NCBI RefSeq assembly: GCF_042665075.1
Contig: NZ_JBHTBR010000009.1
Span: 199,124 to 263,123 of the forward strand
DNA: 64,000 bases
Direction of reading: 5' to 3'
Origin: Hirschia litorea
Lineage (GTDB): Bacteria > Pseudomonadota > Alphaproteobacteria > Caulobacterales > Hyphomonadaceae
The notes below the pieces were generated by a model. That model was not told where the DNA came from. It did not search any database and was given only the letters and a program-made list of their open reading frames with translations. A program made the position numbers and the translations under genes. Shown here one piece after another: positions 53,521 to 62,297 of the stretch (within the stretch, counting starts at the first letter, position 1; each line of letters opens with the position of its first letter).

Positions 53521-53549
53521 ATCAACCCCTAAGCATTAATGCATGGTTG
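53518..53549 (+). repeat. 32-bp direct repeat, right copy
   Basis: Same 19-bp opening as the left copy and the same following bases except three transitions. The two copies enclose exactly the two-gene dehydrogenase operon with its promoter and hairpin. Confidence 0.7.
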
Positions 53550-53766
53550 GGTTTGCAATTAATCAAATCAACTCTAATTTAGGCGTGTATTTTGGGGGGT
53601 GTTGCCATTGAGCAATGACTTTTGAGACCTGTCCCCATACGAATTGACAACGTTGTACAAGTATGTGATTTCCTACTAGATATATAATATTTAGGTAATG
53701 GCCTATGCTGGCATTACTAAAATAAGACTCTGGGAAGAAACGTAGATTTTTAGTGAGGATGTTGGC

Positions 53767-56622
53767 GTGAAAGCAATCGGTATTAAATCAATTGTATCCC
53801 TTATTCTGTCTCTAAGCTTGCTGTCTTGTGCGAGCCTTGAAACAGATACAACAGAAAAAGGGTGGGCATGGGAGAATGTAGAAGCGACTGGCACTCCAAC
53901 TGCGCGCCATGAAGCTGCTTTAGCAGAACATGATGGCAAATTATATTTGCTAGGCGGGCGCAGAATTAATGCTGTTGATGTATTTGATCCTGCCAGCCAA
54001 ACATGGACGCAAAAGTCTAAAACGCCATTAGAAATTCATCATTTTCAAGCCGTAACTGTTGGCGATGCAATATATATTATTGGTGCAATGACAGGACAAT
54101 GGCCTAAAGAAACGCCACTAGATAAAATCCTGATTTATTACCCCAAAACCGATCGTTTTGAATATGGCGACACAATCCCCAAAGCCCGTCGACGGGGCGG
54201 GGCTGGGGCTGTTTATAAGGACGGCAAAATCTATTTAGTTGGCGGCATCACTAATGGGCATATGGATGGATATGTAAACTGGTTTGATTCCTACGACATT
54301 GAGACGGGTAAATGGACTATTTTGCCTGATGCCCCTCATAAAAGAGATCACTTCCAAGCTGTTGTTAGCAACGATAAATTATTTGCTTTTGGAGGACGCC
54401 GATCTGAACAAAGAGCGGGTCTTTCTTTTGAGCAGACGGTTATTCCAGGTGATGTGTTTAATTTCCAAACCAATACATGGGAAGAAACGCGTCCAGAGAC
54501 CGCCATCCCAACCAAAAGAGCAGGAAATTCAGCAATCGCGATTGGCGATTACATTGTCATTGGAGGAGGCGAGAGTAGTGAGCAAGTCGCGGCGCATGAT
54601 GAAGTCGAAATCTATGACAGCACTACACAAGAATGGAAAAACTGGCCGGACCTTCTGCAAGGTCGTCATGGCACCGGTTTCGCGATTGTAGATGATTATC
54701 TCTACACTATCTCGGGCTGTGGTCAGAGAGGCGGAGAGCCTGAATTATCAAGCATTGAACGCTTAAAAATTCCATCGGGTTTGGCTACCTCAAAAGAGGT
54801 GTCATCAAGTATCGAGCCAGAAGCGTCGCCTGTCATGATGCAGCCGGATGATACGCCGACATCTCCAAAATTATGGCATACATTTGAGTTGGATTTTGAA
54901 GGGCCAGAGACATCTGAAACTGCGCCTGTGAACCCGTTTACTGACTACAGACTTCTTGTTGAATTTAGCAATGGGGAGACATCTTACCTCATTCGCGGCT
55001 TTTACGCAGCTGATGGAGATGCTGGCAATACGAGCGCTAAATCTGGCAATATTTGGAGAGCTAGATTTACTCCTGATACTGAAGGTGAGTGGACGTATAA
55101 AGCAAGCTTGAAGCGCGGTGCGCGCATTGCGATCAATCGTGATCCAAGTGTGGGTGAAAACATTGAGATTGCTAACCCAACGGGCAGTTTTCATGTCGGC
55201 CCGTCTGACGCAACAGGAAAAGACTTTAGAGCCCCTAATCGTGGACGATTAAAGGGAGATGGCAAGCTATTTCGTTTTGAAAAATCCGGACAATACTGGC
55301 TAAAGGGCGGACCTGCGAGCCCTGAGAATATGCTGGGCTATGTCGGCTTTGATGATACGTATCGTCTCTTAAAAGAAGCGCGCGAGGGCGAAGCGAGCGC
55401 AGAGGGAGAGATTCACGCATTTGCGCCACACCGCAAGGATTGGAAAGCCGGAGACCCATTATGGGGCTGGAAAACGGGTGAGCCACGTGGTCATTCCCTC
55501 ATCGGCGCGATTAACTATATCGCTGAAAAAGGGATGAACACCATCTACTTCCTGACGCTTAATATTAAAGGCGATGGCAATGATGTGTGGCCTTATGAAT
55601 CGCCACATGAGTTTGACCGCTTTGACGTCAGTAAATTAGCGCAATGGAATGTTGTGTTTGATCACATGCAAGCAAAAGGTATTTTGCTCCATGTCGTCAC
55701 TCAAGAAACTGAAAATGAGCGCATGCTTGATGGTGGGGATACAGAATTTTTCAGGAAACTCTATTATAGTGAATTGATTTCCCGCTTCGGACATCACCCT
55801 GCATTGATTTGGAATCTGGGTGAGGAGAATGGTCCATCTAGCTGGATGAAAGTGGGTCAATCTCACGCGCAACGCAAAGAAATGGCGCGTTTCTTTGATG
55901 AGAACGATCCCTATGATCACACGGTTTTGTTGCACTCTCACGCGCAGCATGACGATATCAATTGGACATTTACACCCTTGCTAGGGTTTAAACCGCTGGA
56001 TGGAATGTCACTTCAAATTGATGAAGCTTCCGATGTGTATGAAAGCACGAAGGAATGGCATGAAAGATCTGCTGAGAGTGGTCATCAATGGCTTATCACA
56101 CTCGATGAAATTGGGCCTTGGTATAATGGCGCATTGCCTGATGATGTGGACCCTGACCATGACAATCTACGTCGCCATGTTTTGTGGGGGCACCTGCTTG
56201 CGGGTGGCGCGGGCGTGGAGTGGTTCTTTGGTGGGAAATATCATTCAAACGATGTGTCCACCGAGGACTGGCGCACACGCGACAATCTATGGACGCAAAC
56301 TGCGATTGCGCTGAACTTCTTTGAAGATTATCTGCCATATTGGAAAATGGGTTCATGTGGCTCAGCGATGGGGCGTTTGGATGTGTATTGTCTGGGAATT
56401 GAGGGTGAAATCTATGCCTTCTATCAACCCGGGCGCGGTAGCCATATGCTGACACTCCCAGAAAACGAAACAGGCTATAGCGTGTCTTGGTTTAACCCAA
56501 AACTTGGTGGTGAACTTCAAACTGGAAGCGTGACATCACTGGAAAGTGGCTCCAATCAATTTGTTGGCTTCCCGCCGGATGCCGACACTCAAGATTGGGT
56601 CCTGCTTGTTAAAAAGAAATAG
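53767..56622 (+). CDS. Kelch-repeat / DUF5060 / clan-A-like glycoside hydrolase fusion, lipoprotein
   Basis: A 951-residue protein with GTG start and lipobox (SLLSC, Cys21). Residues about 40-335 carry Kelch blades (GKLYLLGGRRINAVDVFDP, GKIYLVGGITNG, DKLFAFGGRR, DYIVIGGGESS). A DUF5060 beta-sandwich (about 365-478) follows, then a TIM-barrel (about 490-850) with putative acid/base at Glu686/687 in IWNLGEENGP and nucleophile Glu781 in LITLDEIGPW, spaced as in clan GH-A retaining enzymes. A C-terminal beta domain (about 860-951) completes it. DUF5060/DUF4038-type proteins occur in many glycan loci and some are endo-hydrolases, but I cannot name the family. An A/T-rich leader near 53682 resembles the locus motif only loosely. 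Confidence 0.8.
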   Translation: MKAIGIKSIVSLILSLSLLSCASLETDTTEKGWAWENVEATGTPTARHEAALAEHDGKLYLLGGRRINAVDVFDPASQTWTQKSKTPLEIHHFQAVTVGDAIYIIGAMTGQWPKETPLDKILIYYPKTDRFEYGDTIPKARRRGGAGAVYKDGKIYLVGGITNGHMDGYVNWFDSYDIETGKWTILPDAPHKRDHFQAVVSNDKLFAFGGRRSEQRAGLSFEQTVIPGDVFNFQTNTWEETRPETAIPTKRAGNSAIAIGDYIVIGGGESSEQVAAHDEVEIYDSTTQEWKNWPDLLQGRHGTGFAIVDDYLYTISGCGQRGGEPELSSIERLKIPSGLATSKEVSSSIEPEASPVMMQPDDTPTSPKLWHTFELDFEGPETSETAPVNPFTDYRLLVEFSNGETSYLIRGFYAADGDAGNTSAKSGNIWRARFTPDTEGEWTYKASLKRGARIAINRDPSVGENIEIANPTGSFHVGPSDATGKDFRAPNRGRLKGDGKLFRFEKSGQYWLKGGPASPENMLGYVGFDDTYRLLKEAREGEASAEGEIHAFAPHRKDWKAGDPLWGWKTGEPRGHSLIGAINYIAEKGMNTIYFLTLNIKGDGNDVWPYESPHEFDRFDVSKLAQWNVVFDHMQAKGILLHVVTQETENERMLDGGDTEFFRKLYYSELISRFGHHPALIWNLGEENGPSSWMKVGQSHAQRKEMARFFDENDPYDHTVLLHSHAQHDDINWTFTPLLGFKPLDGMSLQIDEASDVYESTKEWHERSAESGHQWLITLDEIGPWYNGALPDDVDPDHDNLRRHVLWGHLLAGGAGVEWFFGGKYHSNDVSTEDWRTRDNLWTQTAIALNFFEDYLPYWKMGSCGSAMGRLDVYCLGIEGEIYAFYQPGRGSHMLTLPENETGYSVSWFNPKLGGELQTGSVTSLESGSNQFVGFPPDADTQDWVLLVKKK

Positions 56623-57161
56623 GCTTTTTATATCGAATGCTGCGGGCTCAACATTGGTTGGGCCCGTTGTCGTTTACAGATTAGTTAAATCTGTAACGCT
56701 GATGTGCTATGTGCAACATATTACTCCAAAATATTACGCTACAAGCACGCTATTAAAACAGATAAAATGTCCCAAGGTTACTCAATAGACACAAATGTAG
56801 AAATCATCAAAAATCGGATTTTAGCTCCTGTCTATACACCTAAATATACAATAGATGCTGACCAAAATTCTCAATTAAACCTAGATAATTGAAAACATCC
56901 GATTTGTAAGGTTAACATTATTCAAAACAAATATAGAAAAGCGTTAATATCTAACGAAATGTCAAATCTGTAATGCTAATTTGCATTTCTGAGTGGTGAA
57001 TATTTCAGCATATTGACTTGATTTTCAATCTAAACTTGTTTTGATTGTTGTTAATAAATAGTTTAGTTATAAAAATTTATTCGCATAGCCTTACGATTTT
57101 AGATTTTCATTTGGCATATATTTTGAATAGAACGATATGAATATTGGGTTGGGGATATTTC
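56623..57161. other. AT-rich intergenic region with imperfect 21-bp repeats
   Basis: No credible gene in 539 bp; the only sizeable frame (56704-56892) has no ribosome site and no recognisable motif. AAATCTGTAACGCTGATGTGC at 56687 recurs with three changes at 56964. The last 150 bp before the sugar transferase are very AT-rich and probably hold its promoter. Confidence 0.4.
56643..56666 (+). terminator. Terminator after the Kelch/DUF5060 gene
   Basis: CGGGCTCAAC and GTTGGGCCCG pair (one G-U) around a 4-nt loop, 21 bp after the stop; a short T-containing tail follows. Confidence 0.7.
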
Positions 57162-57887
57162 ATGCTGCGTTTTTTTAATAGTAGTGAGGCAGAAGATATG
57201 TCTCGTGATCGATGTCAAACATATGTACAATCTCAAAGTTCTCTCAAGCAATCCTCGAATGTTACGCAAATAAGCACTCATCAAATTGCGAACAAAAAAC
57301 CGGTTGGTGGGAAGTTTAAACGCCTATTTGATGTCGTTATTGCAACTTTAATATTGTTGTTTATTTTTCCATTTATGCTTGTTGTTTGGGCTTTGATACG
57401 GCTGGAAAGCAAGGGGCCAGGATTATTTAAACAAGCTCGAGGCGGTATCCACGGTCAAGCTTTTGAAATTTATAAGTTCCGTACCATGGTTATGCACGGC
57501 AGTTGCTTTAAACAAGCAGTAAAAGGCGATAAGCGGATTACAAGATTGGGGCGTCTTTTACGTAAAACCTCTATAGATGAATTGCCGCAGCTTATTAATG
57601 TGGTCAAAGGAGATATGTCACTCGTTGGTCCTCGTCCTCATGTTGTGGCTCATGATAAAGAATTCATGGAATTTGACAGCCGTTACGCTTTACGGTTTCA
57701 GGCTCGTCCAGGTGTTACAGGCTTAGCTCAAGTATCTGGTTCAAGGGGGCCCACTGATACACCGGAGTTAAAGCTCAAACGCATTGAGTTGGATTTAGAT
57801 TATGTTGAGCAGTGGTCTCATAAAAAAGATTTCTATGTGTTGATCAAAACAGTTCTTCTTGTGCTGTTTGATAGAAGAGCGTTCTAA
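57162..57887 (+). CDS. Bacterial sugar transferase (exopolysaccharide undecaprenyl-phosphate type)
   Basis: A 241-residue membrane enzyme counted from the ATG at 57162; an upstream TTG at 57144 is possible. One hydrophobic hairpin (VVIATLILLFIFPFMLVVWA) is followed by the short-form PglC/WcaJ-like catalytic domain: GPGLFKQARGG, FEIYKFRTM, RLGRLLRKTSIDELPQL, MSLVGPRP and RPGVTGLAQVSG. The family moves a sugar-1-phosphate to undecaprenyl phosphate, the first step of capsule or exopolysaccharide building. No glycosyltransferases, polymerase or flippase are near, so it is either the edge of a larger cluster that has been lost, or an orphan. Confidence 0.9.
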   Translation: MLRFFNSSEAEDMSRDRCQTYVQSQSSLKQSSNVTQISTHQIANKKPVGGKFKRLFDVVIATLILLFIFPFMLVVWALIRLESKGPGLFKQARGGIHGQAFEIYKFRTMVMHGSCFKQAVKGDKRITRLGRLLRKTSIDELPQLINVVKGDMSLVGPRPHVVAHDKEFMEFDSRYALRFQARPGVTGLAQVSGSRGPTDTPELKLKRIELDLDYVEQWSHKKDFYVLIKTVLLVLFDRRAF

Positions 57888-58240
57888 ATATGGTTCCGTC
57901 ATACCTATAAAAGTGGGTACACTCACATGAATTTGGTCGTTGGCATTGGGAGGTAGTGTTTGGGGCTGAGCGAGCTATTACTATCAGTTCTTATACATTG
58001 CGAGTGACTTGGCTGATCGTGCAATTGGAGAAGGCGATAACAAATCTTTCTCCTGTAAGACGACAATTCACGATAGTATCGTTTATCTATTAGTCTGCTA
58101 CGTTTCCTGTTAAAAACTGTACCATCGAGTGGGGTTGAGGGGGGAGATGCGAGGAGTGAATACATTTTCATGTCAAATAGGAAACGTATTTGTCACATCC
58201 CTTATTTTGTTTACTCATCTCTCTTTTGTACAAATGTTGA
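57888..58240. other. Non-coding or decayed stretch
   Basis: No intact gene in 353 bp. On the minus strand a frame around 58000-58140 contains NRKRSRLIDKRYYRE, which loosely recalls the C-terminal part of IS5-like transposases and then loses frame, so a transposase relic is possible but unproven. Confidence 0.3.
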
Positions 58241-58690
58241 ATGACAAAAATTAATCGCCAAAAGATCGTGAAATTATCACCCTAGAGCTTCCTCAAAAAG
58301 TCACTGATAGTTTGGCAACTACTTTGGACGCGGATGTAAAAGATGAAGCATATCAATTCAAACTTGGACAGAAATATACTGAAAAAAACAAAACATACTA
58401 TTATGTAAGTCAAGCTGAAGAATGGCTACAAAGGGTAGCTTCACAGGGCCATGTCGAAGTGAACTTCAAGTTGAGCACATATCATATCATGAGGCCGGGA
58501 AAGTCGCTCAAAAAGATGCTTTTCAAGCGGTATTTAGGTATGTAAAGGCGGTTTTTAAATGGAGATGAGAGTGCTATCGCTAAGATCGAAAAGGTAAAAG
58601 CTATGAAAAGTGTAAACATCCTGGAAATCAAGGCAGTCCCAGCAATTGATATCATGTTTGTGATCCAAACACAGGTAAAGTAAGCCAGTA
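58241..58690 (+). pseudogene. Decayed Sel1-repeat protein gene
   Basis: Several short frames read on from one another. ATG at 58241 gives MTKINRQK and stops early; the next frame continues DREIITLELPQKVTDSLATT and then a Sel1-like unit (AEEWLQRVASQGHVEVNFKL, residues ending STYHI) before a further shift to AGKVAQKDAFQAVFRYVKAV. The Sel1 pattern (A-W-L-A-QGH) and alternating frames indicate a gene broken by at least two indels. Sel1 proteins act in protein-protein contacts. The limits are approximate. Confidence 0.5.
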
Positions 58691-58774
58691 GTTTCAATAG
58701 GCTTGCCGCCAAAATTTGTCACTAATTCATCAAAACTATCTATCTAACCAAAGCCAAATTAGAAGAACGCTCAA

Positions 58775-58954
58775 ATGAATAATCCCCCCATCACCAATGA
58801 CAATGTGAAGAATTTCAATCGTTTAGAAATCATCGATGAAAATGGTCGCGCCTATGTGAATATAGACGTAAAGGAAATAGATTTTTCAGTGCAAGATGAT
58901 GGGAAAACACTCAAATTTTTTGTCCGGTCAACACCTCTCCTTCAAGAAGAATAA
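58775..58954 (+). CDS. Hypothetical 59-residue protein
   Basis: ATG at 58775 opens a 59-codon frame (MNNPPITNDNVKNFNRLEII, then DENGRAYVNIDVKEIDFSVQ and DDGKTLKFFV). It has no signal peptide, membrane helix or cysteine and has an alternating pattern suggesting a small beta-rich fold. It ends 35 bp before the WD40 gene and probably forms an operon with it, perhaps as a partner or immunity protein. The ribosome site (AGAAG) is weak. I do not recognise the family. Confidence 0.55.
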   Translation: MNNPPITNDNVKNFNRLEIIDENGRAYVNIDVKEIDFSVQDDGKTLKFFVRSTPLLQEE

Positions 58955-58989
58955 ATCTACTGTGGCACCATGCAAGGATATCTTCACCC

Positions 58990-61026
58990 ATGTCGATTGA
59001 ACTAGGAAACAATCTGAAAATGGTGTGGAATTGGGGCAATTTCCTGAGCGAAGATACTATGCCTCGTATTATCAATACCGAGAGCAATACGTTGGTTTGC
59101 AAACTTGAAGGGCATACTGACTATATACGTGGAGCTATCGTCCTTAGTGATGGCCGACTGGCAACCTGGTCCAATGATCTCTCGGCGCGTATTTGGCAAT
59201 TGGACGGACGTTGTGATCTCATTTTAAGGGGGCATAATTCGTACACATATACAGTTTTGGAGCTTGAAGATAATCGTCTGCTCACCAGTGATGGTAAGGG
59301 CACATTGTTTTGTTGGAATTTGAAAACCGGAGATAGGCAGTGGCGAACGCCTCTGCCTAAAGGAGTTGATTGCTTTGGTGGACTAGATTTATGTAGCCAG
59401 ACCCATAACCGTGTACTTGCAAAATGTTACAATAGCTGGGTGCTCTATAACCTTGAAAAAGGCGACATTATACGCGTTGATACAAATGCTGAAGGCTGTC
59501 ATGAAGCTTGGAAAATAAATGAAGAACTTGCATTGGTGCATAACCAAAAGCAGGCTGAACTTATAGCATGGTCTGACGGTGAAAAATTAGCTGAATTTCA
59601 ATTGCCAGGCTACAAAACTAAAATTCTGCCTGTGGGTAATGACCGTATTGTCGTAGCACATAAGCCTTTCCTGTCTGATTTTCCGGCCAAGTTCATGCTA
59701 TTTGCAATCACACGGAAAGAGGGGGAACTGATAGATGAATGCAGTATCTCCAACGATGATATATTGTGGATGAAACATGATGTTTCGTCTGATACAGTCA
59801 CAATATCTCTTGCTGATTATCATCAGGTCCATCTAAGTCTTTCGCCTTTCGGAATTAAAAATAAAACCGGTTCTCCCGGTCGTCTATCTGCAGGCTTTAC
59901 CAGCTTCGCCCCTGAGTTGAGCATTGCTGATCCAACAACTCATCTTAACGTCTCGAGGATGCACAAACAAAATGGGTTTATCACTTCGCTAGAAGGCATT
60001 TATTCAGCCGATCAGGTGCGAGCTTCTGGTTTACTTGATAATGGACGCTTGTGCGTGAGACACTTTTGGGATTGGCGCATTTATCGCCCTGATTTTAAAC
60101 AATACGAGCCTCTCTCTCACGACCGAATGAAAGTGAAATATCCTGACTACATCAAAAAACTAGAATGGCAGGACATTATAAGACGAGACTTACATACGAG
60201 GCTGGCAGCCTATATGGCCCAGAGGCTGGATCTACCCATGTCTCGTATTCAGACGCAAATTGATACATTAAAACAAACGCAAAATGGTAAACGCGTCAAG
60301 TTTGTAGCCTGTCATGATGGGACTATAGCTGCATGGGATGTCGCCGAAGGAAATCTTTGGCATATAGGAGAAGATCTTGTTATAAACCAACTCGCTGTTG
60401 AAGACAAAGAGCTATTTCTCCACGGCAACCTTATTCTATCTCCTAAAGGAATTGTGCATCGATTGATAGATAATCGATGCGTGCCGATTAAAACGGCAAA
60501 GGGTAAACCTCTTATGTTTCATCCAGATTACAGAGGTAGTTTTAACCGTGTGCGCTGGTGCTCAGGTGATCGTCTCGTAATGAGACAGGGGACAGGAGTG
60601 GCTGTATCTCATCCGCAAACTGGAGAACAAATTGATTTTCTCGATGGCGGGAATGATATGAGCAATTGGGGCTTTGTGGAGCTTAGAAATGGTACGCTCA
60701 TTACATGGACAAGGCTTTCCTTACGTAGCTGGTCGGCAAAGGATTATTCACCTCTTGTTGAGCTGCAAGACCCAGAAGATTGGGGACCAGGTTATGAGCA
60801 AGTTATTGCTTTTGGCAATCGCGTTGGGTTTTATGTAGGTGATTATAGTAGTGATCATCGGATTATGATCTGGGATGGTGAAACATCTCTAGGTGTTTAT
60901 GGGGGGCATCTTGATGAAATACAGTTTCTTCAACAAATTAAACCTGACACTTTTTTATCTCTCGCCGGTCGAAATGGTGCGAACAACTTTGAGGCGCACT
61001 TGTGGCAGGTGCCTGCTAATGATTAG
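58990..61026 (+). CDS. WD40-repeat protein of unknown role
   Basis: A 678-residue soluble protein without signal peptide. WD-like blades are clear at the start (LEGHTDYIRGAIVLSDGRLA...ARIWQLDG, then LRGHNSYTYTVLELEDNRLL...LFCWNLKTG) and at the end (YGGHLDEIQFLQQI...AHLWQVP), with further weak blades between (VACHDGTIAAWDVAEG near 430, and MIWDGETSLGVYGG); it may form two propellers. Residues about 345-425 are a non-repeat, charged region (RRDLHTRLAAYMAQRLDLPM). Such proteins serve as scaffolds. With a Sel1 relic, a small hypothetical and an interrupted gene around it, it looks like part of an accessory module; an interbacterial or stress function is guesswork. Confidence 0.8.
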   Translation: MSIELGNNLKMVWNWGNFLSEDTMPRIINTESNTLVCKLEGHTDYIRGAIVLSDGRLATWSNDLSARIWQLDGRCDLILRGHNSYTYTVLELEDNRLLTSDGKGTLFCWNLKTGDRQWRTPLPKGVDCFGGLDLCSQTHNRVLAKCYNSWVLYNLEKGDIIRVDTNAEGCHEAWKINEELALVHNQKQAELIAWSDGEKLAEFQLPGYKTKILPVGNDRIVVAHKPFLSDFPAKFMLFAITRKEGELIDECSISNDDILWMKHDVSSDTVTISLADYHQVHLSLSPFGIKNKTGSPGRLSAGFTSFAPELSIADPTTHLNVSRMHKQNGFITSLEGIYSADQVRASGLLDNGRLCVRHFWDWRIYRPDFKQYEPLSHDRMKVKYPDYIKKLEWQDIIRRDLHTRLAAYMAQRLDLPMSRIQTQIDTLKQTQNGKRVKFVACHDGTIAAWDVAEGNLWHIGEDLVINQLAVEDKELFLHGNLILSPKGIVHRLIDNRCVPIKTAKGKPLMFHPDYRGSFNRVRWCSGDRLVMRQGTGVAVSHPQTGEQIDFLDGGNDMSNWGFVELRNGTLITWTRLSLRSWSAKDYSPLVELQDPEDWGPGYEQVIAFGNRVGFYVGDYSSDHRIMIWDGETSLGVYGGHLDEIQFLQQIKPDTFLSLAGRNGANNFEAHLWQVPAND

Positions 61027-61094
61027 CCGCGCTCCAATCATCAAAGAAGAATATGGTTCAGACTTTAAGTCTAAAGTTGTTCCAACATCCCCAA
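61019..61094 (+). pseudogene. Gene cut by IS insertion (5' fragment)
   Basis: ATG at 61019 overlaps the WD40 stop (ATGATTAG) and reads MISRAPIIKEEYGSDFKSKV and onward until the IS3-family terminal repeat at 61095, where it soon meets a stop. The overlap suggests translational coupling to the WD40 gene. Its 3' part is not found on the other side of the IS. The product is unknown. Confidence 0.55.
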
Positions 61095-61155
61095 TGGTCT
61101 GCCCCATTTAGGTGATCCACTTACTAAGTTAGATCTGGCATAAAATTGACCAACC

Positions 61156-62028
61156 TTATGTTGGAGTGGTTTTAAGATATTGCCATTGAGTTTGTTTTGG
61201 CAAGATGGTTTGTGGTGCTGGTGACTTATATCCCAGAGACGAATGAGGTCGAAGGATATTGTAATGTTGTCGCCACCACTCAATAAGCGTTTGGGCCTCC
61301 TTTAAGGAATATAGTATTTCTCGGTTTAGAAACTCATCTCGAAGTTTGGAATTGAAGCTCTCACAATAACCGTTCTCCCAAGGTGACCCTGGAGCGATAT
61401 AGAGTGTTTTGACATCTAGACGCTCTAACCACTCACGTAGTTCAGTTGCTATAAATTCGGAGCCATTGTCTGATCGAATGTGATCTGGAGGCCCATATTT
61501 CACAAATAGATCGGCCAATACTTCCAGACCAATTTTGGAGTTTAGCCGTCGTTCAATGCGTATCGCCAAGCATTCACGTGTGAACTCATCTATCACACAT
61601 AGTATGCGATAGACTTTACCATCATGTGTGCGGTCTTGAACAAAATCATATGACCAGACATGACCTTGGTATTCTGGACGCAAGCGAACACATGATCCGT
61701 CATTGAGCCATAAACGACCACGTTTAGGTTGTTTTGTCGGGACTTTCAGCCCCTCTCGCCGCCAGATCCGATACACACGCTTGACGTTTACATGCCAGCC
61801 ATCTCGATTAAGTAGAGCTGTGATACGTCGATAACCATAACGACCATATTGCTCTGCAAGCTTTATGATAGCGCGCGTAAGCGCACTTTCATCATACCTG
61901 CCAATCGGTTTCTTACGATGTGTGGACCTGTGCTGGCCGATCACGCGGCAAGCCTGACGTTCAGAAATGCCAAGTTCACTGATAACATGATCGACACAGG
62001 CGCGGCGTCGAGAAGGGCTTAGAAGTTT
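61156..62028 (-). CDS. IS3-family transposase OrfB (DDE integrase domain)
   Basis: The frame is open from the frameshift site at 62025-62031 to the stop at 61156, about 290 residues; translation probably comes from -1 slippage out of orfA and not from its own start. HTH_21-like N-terminal part (SRRRACVDHVISELGISERQ) is followed by the rve integrase core: SYDFVQDRT (first Asp), HIRSDNGSEF (second Asp) and SPWENGYCESF (Glu), ending in the RPHSSLGYKSP signature. The DDE triad is intact, so the element may be active. Confidence 0.9.
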   Translation of the reverse strand, partial: KLLSPSRRRACVDHVISELGISERQACRVIGQHRSTHRKKPIGRYDESALTRAIIKLAEQYGRYGYRRITALLNRDGWHVNVKRVYRIWRREGLKVPTKQPKRGRLWLNDGSCVRLRPEYQGHVWSYDFVQDRTHDGKVYRILCVIDEFTRECLAIRIERRLNSKIGLEVLADLFVKYGPPDHIRSDNGSEFIATELREWLERLDVKTLYIAPGSPWENGYCESFNSKLRDEFLNREILYSLKEAQTLIEWWRQHYNILRPHSSLGYKSPAPQTILPKQTQWQYLKTTPT

Positions 62029-62297
62029 CCCTTTGCTGCTTCAGCAAGGATCATCTTATCGAGCGTTAGATCCGATACAGCACGACGAAGGCGTTGGTTC
62101 TCTTTTTCTAATTCCTTGAAGCGCTTAGCTTGACCCATTTTTAAGCCGCCATACTCCTTGCGCCAACGATAATAGGTCTGTTCTGTCACGCCTACTGCTC
62201 GAACGGCTTGTCCCATGGACTGACCTTGAGATGTGCGAACCTCGACTTCTCTTAGGTGTGAAATAATCTCTTCGGCTGTATATTTCTTACGGGCCAT
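62019..62297 (-). CDS. IS3-family transposase OrfA (helix-turn-helix)
   Basis: A 92-residue protein with the HTH_8 IS3 OrfA pattern (KYTAEEIISHLREVEVRTSQ, GVTEQTYYRWRKEYGG) and a leucine-rich coiled segment (LEKENQRLRRAVSDLTLDK). It ends at a TAA directly after the slippery sequence that leads into orfB. Confidence 0.9.
   Translation of the reverse strand: MARKKYTAEEIISHLREVEVRTSQGQSMGQAVRAVGVTEQTYYRWRKEYGGLKMGQAKRFKELEKENQRLRRAVSDLTLDKMILAEAAKGNF
62025..62031 (-). other. Programmed -1 frameshift heptamer G GGA AAC
   Basis: In the orfA frame the minus strand reads G-GGA-AAC, a textbook X-XXY-YYZ slippery site, one codon before the orfA stop region. A -1 shift here joins orfA to the open orfB frame. 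Confidence 0.75.

Noticed and set aside
56704..56892. 62-codon frame after the Kelch hydrolase
   Set aside because: No ribosome site, no motif, and composition like the surrounding AT-rich non-coding DNA.
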